From a bacterium (GTDB taxonomy: Bacteria; Spirochaetota; UBA4802; UBA5550), in the NCBI GenBank assembly GCA_024224995.1, contig JAAENB010000289.1, forward strand, positions 1 to 9,188: 9,188 nt of DNA, in the 5' to 3' direction. Numbering within the stretch: position 1 is the first letter of the stretch; every line of letters starts with the position of its first letter. Below, piece after piece: positions 1 to 6,569 of this stretch. The position numbers were made by a program, and so were the translations under genes. The notes under the pieces are model-generated. The model saw only the letters and a list, made by a program, of their open reading frames with translations, searched no databases and was not told the origin of the DNA.

Positions 1-427
1 CCGCAGGTCAAAGGCTGCGAAGGAAGAGGTGGAAAACCGCCGTATCGCGGAGAAGGTAATAGACCTGCTCGATCTGCAATCGGCACGGGATCATTTTGTG
101 GGAGAGCTTCCCTATGGAAAGCAGAAGCTGGTTGAGCTGGCACGGGCTATCGCACTTGAGCCGAAGCTGCTTCTACTTGATGAGCCTTCGGCGGGCATGA
201 ACAGTGAAGAAAAGCACGACCTGTTTTTCTGGATAAAGGATATTCAGCAGGAGATGGGAGTTACCATTATTATGATTGAGCATGATATGAAAATGATTAT
301 GGATATTTCCGACAGGATACTGGCGATCAATTTTGGCAAGCCCATTATTGAAGGGACGCCGGAAGAGGTGGCAAAGGATCCTGAGGTGTTAAAAGCCTAT
401 CTTGGAGAGGATGAGGAAAGTGCTTAA
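1..427 (+). CDS. livG: LivG-type ABC transporter ATPase, 3' part only (5' end outside window)
   Basis: This is the C-terminal 141 residues of the LivG ATPase of a branched-chain amino-acid-type (HAAT) importer. The frame is open from base 2 with no start needed, so the gene continues upstream, and the Walker A half is missing only because of the window edge (the family is usually about 250-260 aa). Visible parts are an ABC signature region of LivG form (LPYGKQKLVELARAI, about nt 107-150), Walker B LLLLDEPSAGM (about 170-200), the H-loop in EHDM (278-289), and the LivG-like end GKPIIEGTPEEVAKDPEVLK. The GTG at 29 is an internal Val codon, not a start. It would pair with LivF to power the LivH/LivM permease at the inner face of the cytoplasmic membrane. 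Its 3' end overlaps livF by 17 nt, or by 8 nt if livF starts at the GTG at 420, which suggests translational coupling. Family assignment is secure; the substrate is not. Confidence 0.93.
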   Translation, partial: RRSKAAKEEVENRRIAEKVIDLLDLQSARDHFVGELPYGKQKLVELARAIALEPKLLLLDEPSAGMNSEEKHDLFFWIKDIQQEMGVTIIMIEHDMKMIMDISDRILAINFGKPIIEGTPEEVAKDPEVLKAYLGEDEESA

Positions 428-1187
428 AGTAAATAATATTGAAACATTTTATGACCTCATATACGCCTTAAAGGGAGTCTCTTTGAAGATTGAACCGGGA
501 AGCATCACCGCTATCCTGGGCAGTAATGGGGCAGGGAAGTCGACTATTTTAAAGACTGTTATGGGGCTTATTGATGACCAGCCGGAAAAGGGAACTATTG
601 AATTTTTGGAAGAGCGGATTGATCAAAAAGATCCCGAAGTTATTGTCCGCAAGGGAATATCCTATGTACCGGAAGGAAGGGATGTATGGGAGGAGCTGAC
701 GGTCAAAGAGAACCTTGTTATGGGCGCGTATATCCGGAAGGACCGGCAGAATATCCGGAAGGATATGGACCGGGTATATGAATATTTCCCCGTACTAAAG
801 GAGCGGCAGAACCAGCTGGCAGGAACGCTCTCGGGCGGGGAGCAGCAGATGGTGGCAATCAGCAGGGCCTTAATGAATAAGCCGAAGCTCCTGCTTCTGG
901 ATGAGCCTTCCCTGGGGCTTTCGCCCTTACTGGTGAAAACCATATTTAATATAATAAAGAAAATTAATGAGGAAGGAGTTACCATACTCCTGGTTGAGCA
1001 GAATGCCCGGATGGCATTAAAGATAGCGGATTACGGGTATGTCCTGGAAAACGGCCGCTTTGTAATGGCAGATACAGCAGAAGAGCTGCTTGAGAATGAA
1101 GATGTTCAGGAGTTCTACCTGGGAGTGAAAACAGAAGTCTCTGCAAAAGGATACCAGCGATGGAAGCGGAAGAAGCGATGGCGATAA
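411..1187 (+). CDS. livF: LivF-type ABC transporter ATPase
   Basis: Second ATPase of the Liv importer. From ATG 411 the protein is 258 aa. It has Walker A GSNGAGKST (residues 37-45), the LivF-typical VPEGR segment (about 87-90), signature LSGGEQQ (140-146), Walker B LLLLDEPSLGLSP (160-172), and VEQNA (195-199) where LivF proteins carry Gln in place of the H-loop His. That last feature, with the ending VLENGRFVMADTAEELL, separates it from LivG. Start choice is uncertain. ATG 411 has GGAG only 3 nt upstream, while GTG 420 gives the family-like MLKVNNIE start with GGAGAGG at a better 9-nt distance. TTG 402 is possible but less likely. The frame overlaps livG upstream and the acyl-CoA synthetase downstream. 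The last 12 residues (GYQRWKRKKRWR) form a very basic tail beyond the usual family end, read largely from DNA shared with the next gene. Confidence 0.95.
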   Translation: MRKVLKVNNIETFYDLIYALKGVSLKIEPGSITAILGSNGAGKSTILKTVMGLIDDQPEKGTIEFLEERIDQKDPEVIVRKGISYVPEGRDVWEELTVKENLVMGAYIRKDRQNIRKDMDRVYEYFPVLKERQNQLAGTLSGGEQQMVAISRALMNKPKLLLLDEPSLGLSPLLVKTIFNIIKKINEEGVTILLVEQNARMALKIADYGYVLENGRFVMADTAEELLENEDVQEFYLGVKTEVSAKGYQRWKRKKRWR

Positions 1188-2974
1188 ATACTATTCCGGG
1201 AATATTTACGGAGAGTGTGGAAAAATACGGAGAGCGCACGGCACTCCGGAAGAAAGAGCTGGGGTTGTGGCACGATATCTCCTGGCAGGAATATTACCGG
1301 CGGGCAAAGCATATCGCCCTGGGCCTTTTTTCTCTTGGGTTCCGGAAGGGAGACCGGGTGTCGATAATTGGAGATAACTGTCCGGAGTGGGTGACTGTTG
1401 ATATGGCAGTACTCTCAGCAGGCGGAGTTACTGCCGGAGTCTATTCCACGAACTCCTGGGATCAGTGCCAATACGTGGTTGAGAATTCGGGCTCGAAATT
1501 TTATTTTGTGGAAAATGAAGAGCAGGTGGATAAATGGCTTGAGTTCAGGGAGTCGGTACCGGACCTGGAGAAGGTAATCGTCTGGGATATGAAGGGCCTG
1601 AGAGATTTTAAAGACCCCATGGTTATTTCTTTTGATGAACTCATGGAAACAGGAGCGGAAGTTGACCGCAAACAACCCGGTCTCATGGAAAAGCTCATGG
1701 CAGCGGTTACGCCGGAAGATACGGCAATTTTAATATATACTTCGGGAACAACAGGCCGCCCAAAAGGAGCCATGCTCACTCACGAAAATTGTACCTGGAT
1801 TTCCGGCGCAATAGTAAAGGCCAACCCCCTATTGGAAACGGACGAAGTGCTCTCTTATTTGCCGCTCTGTCATATTTTTGAACGGATATTTTCCGTGCTA
1901 ACGCACATCAGGTTTGGCTACATTGTAAATTTTATTGAAAACGTCGATACCGTTACGGACAACATGAAAGAGATTTCGCCAACAGTTGGTTACGCGGTTC
2001 CCCGGATCTGGGAGAAGTACCATTCAATGGTAGTCATCACCATGTCCGATGCCACTTTTTTTAAACGCATGGTCTTTAACCGGGCTATGGCCATTGGGCA
2101 AAAGCGTGTCCGTAAAGAAATTGAGGGGAAGAAAATACCCGTTGGCTTGAAGATCCTGTATCAACTCGCCCATTTCGCGGTTTTCCGCAAGCTCAAAGAG
2201 CGAATGGGATTTGAGCGGCTCCGTTTGGCTTATTCAGGGGCCGCGCCAATATCGCCGGAGGTGATAACTTTTTTTAACGCCATTGGCATAAACCTTATAG
2301 AAGGGTACGGGCAAACAGAAGCAACGGGAGTAACCACGCTTAACCGCCTGGGGAAAGCCGAGATAGGAACAGTGGGATTGCCTATTGACGGCGTTGAACT
2401 TAAGATTGCAGATGACGGGGAGATCCAGGTGAAGTCTCCGGGAGTATTTAAGGGTTATTACAAAGACCCTGAAATAACGGAATTGACCTTGCGGGATGGC
2501 TGGCTTCTTACGGGGGATGTGGGAATTATCAATGAAAAAGGGAACCTTACTATTACGGGCAGAAAAAAAGATATTATAATAACTGCCGGGGGGAAAAATA
2601 TTACCCCGCAATATATAGAAGGAAAAATTATATTCAGCCCCTATGTGAATGACGCCATTGTTATTGGAGATCAAAAAAAATATCTCACGTCAATAATCGT
2701 TCTGGATGAAGAGAATGTAGTAAAATACGCTCAGGATAACAAGATCCAGTTTTCAACATATACCGACTTAACCAAAAATGAAGAAATAATAAAGCTCATA
2801 CAGGCGGAGATTGACCGGGTAAACAAGGAGCTGGCACGGGTTGAGGAGGTGAAAAAGTTCACCATCCTGCCGCATAAATTATACCAGGAAGATGGAGACG
2901 TAACCCCAACAATGAAGGTCAAGAGATCGTACATGCAGGAAAAATACAGTGATTTGATTGACCGGATGTATTAA
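1160..2974 (+). CDS. AMP-binding long-chain-type acyl-CoA synthetase
   Basis: A 604-aa ANL-superfamily adenylating enzyme that would convert a carboxylic acid, ATP and CoA to acyl-CoA, AMP and PPi. Motifs in order: P-loop YTSGTTGRPKGAMLTHEN (193-210), LPLCHIFER (234-242), SGAAPISPE (359-367), YGQTEATG (383-390), GWLLTGD (447-453), GRKKDIIITAGGKNITPQYIE (about 467-487), and the C-terminal TPTMKVKR, where Lys586 is the likely catalytic lysine. The ITAGGKNITPQ form and the length fit long-chain (FadD15/ACSL-like) synthetases better than acetyl-CoA synthetase, but chain length or aromatic preference cannot be read. ATG 1160 has AAAAGG 9 nt upstream. ATG 1178 (MAINTIPG) is an equally reasonable start and would shorten the overlap with livF from 28 to 10 nt. 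It sits between importer ATPase and binding-protein genes, so it probably activates the imported compound or a breakdown product of it (inference). No truncation or lost motif is seen. Confidence 0.95.
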   Translation: MEAEEAMAINTIPGIFTESVEKYGERTALRKKELGLWHDISWQEYYRRAKHIALGLFSLGFRKGDRVSIIGDNCPEWVTVDMAVLSAGGVTAGVYSTNSWDQCQYVVENSGSKFYFVENEEQVDKWLEFRESVPDLEKVIVWDMKGLRDFKDPMVISFDELMETGAEVDRKQPGLMEKLMAAVTPEDTAILIYTSGTTGRPKGAMLTHENCTWISGAIVKANPLLETDEVLSYLPLCHIFERIFSVLTHIRFGYIVNFIENVDTVTDNMKEISPTVGYAVPRIWEKYHSMVVITMSDATFFKRMVFNRAMAIGQKRVRKEIEGKKIPVGLKILYQLAHFAVFRKLKERMGFERLRLAYSGAAPISPEVITFFNAIGINLIEGYGQTEATGVTTLNRLGKAEIGTVGLPIDGVELKIADDGEIQVKSPGVFKGYYKDPEITELTLRDGWLLTGDVGIINEKGNLTITGRKKDIIITAGGKNITPQYIEGKIIFSPYVNDAIVIGDQKKYLTSIIVLDEENVVKYAQDNKIQFSTYTDLTKNEEIIKLIQAEIDRVNKELARVEEVKKFTILPHKLYQEDGDVTPTMKVKRSYMQEKYSDLIDRMY

Positions 2975-3027
2975 GGGGAAACTATAAAAAAATCCAGGTG
3001 TTCAAAAATCAGGGCCAAACGTCATCA

Positions 3028-3115
3028 GCAGTGTTAATACACCCTTTTCAGAAGGTGAGGACTGTTTGACCGAAGGGAGTTCCGCAGCCGGATGAAAAGG
3101 GTGTATTAACACTGC
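3028..3115. repeat. 88-nt inverted-repeat element with perfect 23-nt arms
   Basis: Bases 3028-3050 and 3093-3115 are exact reverse complements over 23 nt, separated by a 42-nt centre (3051-3092). The arms are not simple sequence and contain GTGTTAATACACCC. There is no T-run after the right arm, so it is not a standard intrinsic terminator, and no flanking target duplication is evident. It lies in the only large gap of the operon, just before the binding-protein gene. It could be a copy of a dispersed palindromic (MITE/REP-like) repeat, an RNA-stability or attenuation hairpin that raises binding-protein expression relative to upstream genes, or both. The structure is seen directly; the role is inferred. 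Confidence 0.9.
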
Positions 3116-3155
3116 GAGCTGTACCCCCCGAAATTTGAGTACCTACTAAAAAAAA

Positions 3156-3166
3156 GAGGAGGAAGG
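3156..3166 (+). promoter_or_regulatory. Strong ribosome-binding site of the binding-protein gene
   Basis: GAGGAGGAAGG follows an A-run (3148-3155). Its core GAGGAGG ends 6 nt before ATG 3169. It is the closest match to a full anti-Shine-Dalgarno sequence in the operon, which fits the high expression that binding proteins need relative to the permease and ATPase subunits, and it fixes the start. Confidence 0.85.
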
Positions 3167-3168
3167 AA

Positions 3169-4383
3169 ATGTCAAAAAGAATACTGGTGTTGCTGATTGT
3201 TGTTCTTGGTTTATCTCTGGCAGCAATAAACTGTAAAAAGGTAAACAAGGGAACAAGAGGAGTTACCGACACAACGATCAAGATTGGACAATGGGGTCCG
3301 CAATCGGGACCGGCAGCGCTCTGGGGATCTGTTGCCAGGGGAACCGGGTGTTATTTTAAAATGATTAATGATGAAGGCGGAATTAACGGCCGGAAAATAG
3401 AATACACAATCCGGGATGACGGGTATCAGCCTTCAAAGACGAAAACAGAAGCAAAGGCCTTTGTAGAGAAAGAGGGTGTTTTTGCCGTTGTTGGCGGCGT
3501 AGGAACGGCAACAGGTATGGCAGTAAAGAAATATCTTATTGATAATAAGGTTCCCTGGGTTTCCCCAACCGCGGGCTCCCATCACTGGGCGTATCCGCCG
3601 ACGAAATATATTTTCAGCAGCTATCCAACCTATGGATCGGAAGCGGTTATTATGACCAATTACGCCGTAGAGACTCTTAAGAAGAAAAAAGTGGCGATTT
3701 TTTATCAGAACGATGACTATGGAAAGTTTGGACTCCATGGAGCGGAGCTTGCTCTTAAGAAACACAATCTAACGTTAGTAGAGAAGGTTTCCGTAGAGGT
3801 TACGGATACGGACCTCAGTTCACATGCCCTGAAGTTAAAGAATTCCGGCGCCGAAATTGTGCTTCTCTGGGTGCTGCCGAAACAAGCGGCAACAATAGTG
3901 GCAACAGCCGCGAAAAGCGGGTATAAACCGCAATGGATGGCTTCCACAACCCTGAGCGATATGGCCATTATGTTTAAAATAACAAAAGGATTATGGAAAG
4001 GAGTTATCTTTTCAAATATGGTAGAACTGGCAGATTCGGACAGCGCTTTGATGAAAAAATACCGGGCAGCGCACAAAAAATTCGCGCCAAAGGAACGGTG
4101 GGGAGTATTCTTTTATGTAGGAATGATGTTTGCCGAGCCCATGGTAGAGGCAATGAAGAAGTCGGGAAAAAATCTTACGGTAGACAGTTTTGTTAAAAAC
4201 ATGGAATCGATAAAAGATTTCCAGGGAATAGGCCCAAAGCTTTCATTTGGACCGAATCAGCGGCAGGGAGCGGACTCCGTTTTTCTTTCACGATGCGAAA
4301 CCGCAGAAAAAGCTGAAAAGCTCACGGATTGGATAACGTCAGATATTGATGTTAAAAAGATCATTGAGAAACTGGAAAAATAA
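3169..4383 (+). CDS. livK: Liv-type ABC substrate-binding lipoprotein
   Basis: A 404-aa periplasmic binding protein of the Peripla_BP_6 (Leu/Ile/Val-binding) family. The symbol livK is used in the family sense only. The N-terminus is a lipoprotein signal: basic MSKR, hydrophobic residues 5-19, then AAIN-Cys22-KK. Asn at -1 of the lipobox is unusual for the classical consensus but is tolerated in some lineages, spirochaetes among them. The mature part begins TTIKIGQWGPQSGPAALWG, continues with the family-like INDEGGINGRKIEYTIRDDGYQPSK (about 67-90), has VVGGVGTATGMAV in the first lobe and the second-lobe entry KVAIFYQNDDYGKFG (174-188). It would sit lipid-anchored outside the cytoplasmic membrane and hand ligand to LivH/LivM. 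Ligands in this family include branched-chain amino acids, amides, urea and aromatic acids, so the ligand is open; the adjacent acyl-CoA synthetase favours a carboxylate. The downstream livM starts 15 nt after the stop. Confidence 0.93.
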   Translation: MSKRILVLLIVVLGLSLAAINCKKVNKGTRGVTDTTIKIGQWGPQSGPAALWGSVARGTGCYFKMINDEGGINGRKIEYTIRDDGYQPSKTKTEAKAFVEKEGVFAVVGGVGTATGMAVKKYLIDNKVPWVSPTAGSHHWAYPPTKYIFSSYPTYGSEAVIMTNYAVETLKKKKVAIFYQNDDYGKFGLHGAELALKKHNLTLVEKVSVEVTDTDLSSHALKLKNSGAEIVLLWVLPKQAATIVATAAKSGYKPQWMASTTLSDMAIMFKITKGLWKGVIFSNMVELADSDSALMKKYRAAHKKFAPKERWGVFFYVGMMFAEPMVEAMKKSGKNLTVDSFVKNMESIKDFQGIGPKLSFGPNQRQGADSVFLSRCETAEKAEKLTDWITSDIDVKKIIEKLEK

Positions 4384-4398
4384 AGAGAGTTTCTTATT

Positions 4399-5499
4399 AT
4401 GGACATGAAACGCGATTATTATGAAGATATTCAGCTGTTAGACAGCAATACAAAAAAAACCTGGTTTTTTATGCTGCTGGCAGTACTGGCAATTTTGCCT
4501 TTTGTACTTCCCGGTACCTGGGCGAGTTTTATTAATTTAGTCGCGATCCATGTAATCGTAGCCATAGGCCTGAATATCCTGGTGGGGTATACGGGCCAGG
4601 TCTCACTTGGCCATGCCGGTTTTTTTGCCATAGGAGCATATACAACGGCTCTTATAATAAAGGGGACCGGTGCAACAGAGGTTTTCCTGCTGGCGATTCC
4701 CGTATTAATCGCTGCGGGTTTGGTGGCGGCGGTTTTTGGATTTATCCTGGGACTTCCTTCATTGAAATTGGAAGGCCCATACCTTGCTATTGCCACACTC
4801 GGTTTTGGCATGGCTATAGTACAGATCATTGGGAGATTTTCCGTATTTGGCGGGCGCAACGGCATTTCACTGCCCGATATAACGATACTGGCGAATGTAC
4901 TGGTTGCAACGGAATATTTTACGATAAATACAGCCCGGGACATAGACCTGTATTTAGTGGTTATTACTACGGCTGTTTTTCTAACTATTCTCGCCAGGAA
5001 TATTATCAAGACCCGGGTGGGGCGAGCCTTTGTCGCGATCCGTGATGACGATATAGCGGCTGAATGCATGGGAGTAAATTTAACCTATTATAAAACGCTC
5101 TCTTTCGCGGTAAGCGCTTTTTATACGGGCGTTGCCGGCGGATTATATGCTTTCTGGATAGGCCGGTTAAATCCGGATAATTTTAGTTTTATCCTTTCAG
5201 TGGTATTCCTGGCAATGGTAGTAGTGGGCGGGGTGGGATCAATTACCGGCTCAGTATTGGGAGCAATTGTTGTAACGTATTTGCATCATAACCTGGAAGG
5301 GGCGGCCATCGCAGCGATACCGGTTTTAGGGCCTGCTCTTGTTTCATTTAGTGAGTACTGGATGCATCCGAACGGCCTTGCCAGTATCAGCTATGTAATA
5401 TTTGGACTCATTATAATTTTGATTGTGATCTTTGAGCCATTGGGCCTTTACGGGTTTTGGATACGAATGAAGAAATACTGGAAGACCTGGCCATTTTAA
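4399..5499 (+). CDS. livM: LivM-type ABC transporter permease
   Basis: A 366-aa multi-spanning membrane protein forming half of the translocation channel. The family hallmark GYTGQVSLGHAGFFAIGAY is at residues 63-81, followed by EGPYLAIATLGFGMA (125-139). The cytoplasmic coupling segment that contacts the ATPase is VGRAFVAIRDDDIAAECMGVN (about 207-227). Hydrophobic spans lie at roughly 22-40, 46-62, 95-118, 128-146, 183-199, 235-255, 262-295 and 330-348. The first ~20 residues are charged and cytoplasmic. Start ATG 4399 has AAGAGAG 9 nt upstream; ATG 4405 (codon 3) is possible. It is preceded by the binding-protein gene and followed at 20 nt by livH, so these three are very likely on one transcript. 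The M-before-H order is the reverse of the E. coli operon. Length and motifs are normal for the family. Confidence 0.95.
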   Translation: MDMKRDYYEDIQLLDSNTKKTWFFMLLAVLAILPFVLPGTWASFINLVAIHVIVAIGLNILVGYTGQVSLGHAGFFAIGAYTTALIIKGTGATEVFLLAIPVLIAAGLVAAVFGFILGLPSLKLEGPYLAIATLGFGMAIVQIIGRFSVFGGRNGISLPDITILANVLVATEYFTINTARDIDLYLVVITTAVFLTILARNIIKTRVGRAFVAIRDDDIAAECMGVNLTYYKTLSFAVSAFYTGVAGGLYAFWIGRLNPDNFSFILSVVFLAMVVVGGVGSITGSVLGAIVVTYLHHNLEGAAIAAIPVLGPALVSFSEYWMHPNGLASISYVIFGLIIILIVIFEPLGLYGFWIRMKKYWKTWPF

Positions 5500-5519
5500 A
5501 AGAATAATCCGGAGTAGTT

Positions 5520-6416
5520 ATGATTTTTTTGCAGCTTTTGACCGATGGTTTTGCAATGGGAAGTCTTTACGCGCTTATCGCGCTTGCTATGGTTATAATT
5601 TATAAAACATCGGATGTTCCCAATTTTGCCCAGGGAGAAATGGGAATGATATCGGCATTTTTCGCGTATTATCTTATGGAGCAGCATGGATTCGCGTTTC
5701 CCTATTCTTTTATTGGCGCCCTGGTTTTTGCCATGCTGCTGGGAATTGTATTTGAGTTTTTCTTTATCCGAAGAGCAAAAGAGCCAAATATCCTCAATTT
5801 TATTCTCATAACATTAGGTTTTGAGAGGATGTTGTTTGGCCTGGCCGGATGGAAATGGGGACCCGATCAGAAGGCATTTCCAGCTACCTTTGATCCCATA
5901 CCGGTAACAACGCAGGACATGTTTACGCGGGAGCCAATCGCGGTCAGCTACATAAGCCTGTTTATTATACTTTTTGCCATAGTATTAATTGTATCCATAT
6001 TTTTATTTTTTAAGTATACAAAGCTGGGAATTGCCATGAAGGCAACGCAGCAGAACCCGTCGGCAGCCAGGATAAACGGCATTCGAACAAACAGGATCAT
6101 GTCTATTACCTGGGGATTAAGTTCTGTAGTGGGCGCAATCGCCGCAATGCTTCTTGTTCCCGGAACCTGCACCTCTCTGGATAATAGTTTAATGATGGCC
6201 CCATTGTTAAAGGGATTCGCGGCAGCGGTATTGGGCGGCATGTCCAGCCTCATTGGTTCAATTGGCGGCGGCATCATTCTCGGCATTATTGAAAAATTAT
6301 TCGGCTATTATATTTCTTCGGAGTTTGAATCGGTTGTTGCGTTTATGATTATTATCCTTATTTTATGGTTCAGGCCCAGCGGACTCTGGGGCAAACATTA
6401 CGTGAAAAAAGTTTAG
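5520..6416 (+). CDS. livH: LivH-type ABC transporter permease
   Basis: A 298-aa integral membrane permease, partner of LivM. It has the LivH start pattern (DGFAMGSLYALIALAMVIIY, residues 9-28), VPNFAQGEM (33-41), the cytoplasmic coupling loop LGIAMKATQQNPSAARINGI (169-188), GFAAAVLGGMSSLIGSIGGG (232-251) and a short C-terminus ending in FRPSGLWGKHYVKKV. About seven to eight hydrophobic spans are present. ATG 5520 is set by GGAG at 5511-5514, 5 nt upstream. It is the last recognisable gene of the importer. No clear intrinsic terminator follows, so transcription could read into the ATPase gene 153 nt downstream. The importer is complete in subunit classes once livG is counted. Confidence 0.95.
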   Translation: MIFLQLLTDGFAMGSLYALIALAMVIIYKTSDVPNFAQGEMGMISAFFAYYLMEQHGFAFPYSFIGALVFAMLLGIVFEFFFIRRAKEPNILNFILITLGFERMLFGLAGWKWGPDQKAFPATFDPIPVTTQDMFTREPIAVSYISLFIILFAIVLIVSIFLFFKYTKLGIAMKATQQNPSAARINGIRTNRIMSITWGLSSVVGAIAAMLLVPGTCTSLDNSLMMAPLLKGFAAAVLGGMSSLIGSIGGGIILGIIEKLFGYYISSEFESVVAFMIIILILWFRPSGLWGKHYVKKV

Positions 6417-6569
6417 CAAACCCGATCTCATTACTGCGTTATGCTCCCGGTTCCGGGGAAGAAAAATTGTTGACAGAATTACAACCAGCTCTTTCATTTT
6501 ATAAAAGCACAATAGTAAGGCAATGTAAGTCCGGCAAAGGGAAATTCCTGAAATAAAGGAGCAAATTAA
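6417..6569 (+). other. Intergenic gap between livH and the AAA ATPase gene
   Basis: 153 nt with no supportable gene. It holds a short GC-rich dyad (CCCGGTTCCGGG, 6446-6457) with a loop too short for a stable hairpin and no T-run, and a perfect TTGACA (6470-6475) without a -10 hexamer at proper spacing. The composition changes from the liv genes to a more AT-rich stretch, which may mark the boundary between the operon and the accessory patch downstream. Confidence 0.5.
6555..6561 (+). promoter_or_regulatory. Ribosome-binding site of the AAA ATPase gene
   Basis: AAAGGAG ends 8 nt before ATG 6570. It supports that start and shows that the ATPase gene can be translated independently of livH. Confidence 0.8.

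Noticed and set aside
2234..2674. 146-codon minus-strand frame inside the acyl-CoA synthetase gene
   Set aside because: It is antisense to conserved catalytic motifs of the synthetase with no start signal of its own.
3028..3115. Inverted repeat read as an intrinsic terminator ending the first half of the operon
   Set aside because: The loop is 42 nt and no T-run follows the right arm on the + strand, so it lacks the standard terminator form.
4431..5069. 212-codon minus-strand frame opposite livM
   Set aside because: It lies entirely antisense to a well-supported permease gene and its composition is what antisense reading of hydrophobic codons gives.
6446..6457. CCCGGTTCCGGG dyad as a terminator after livH
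   Set aside because: The stem is too short, the loop too small, and no T-run follows.
6470..6504. TTGACA with TTATAA as a promoter for the ATPase gene
   Set aside because: The hexamers are 23 nt apart; at 16-18 nt spacing only poor -10 matches (such as TTCATT) exist.
6365..6556. 63-codon + strand frame overlapping the livH end
   Set aside because: It starts inside livH, has no ribosome-binding site or recognisable motif, and looks like an out-of-frame shadow running into non-coding DNA.
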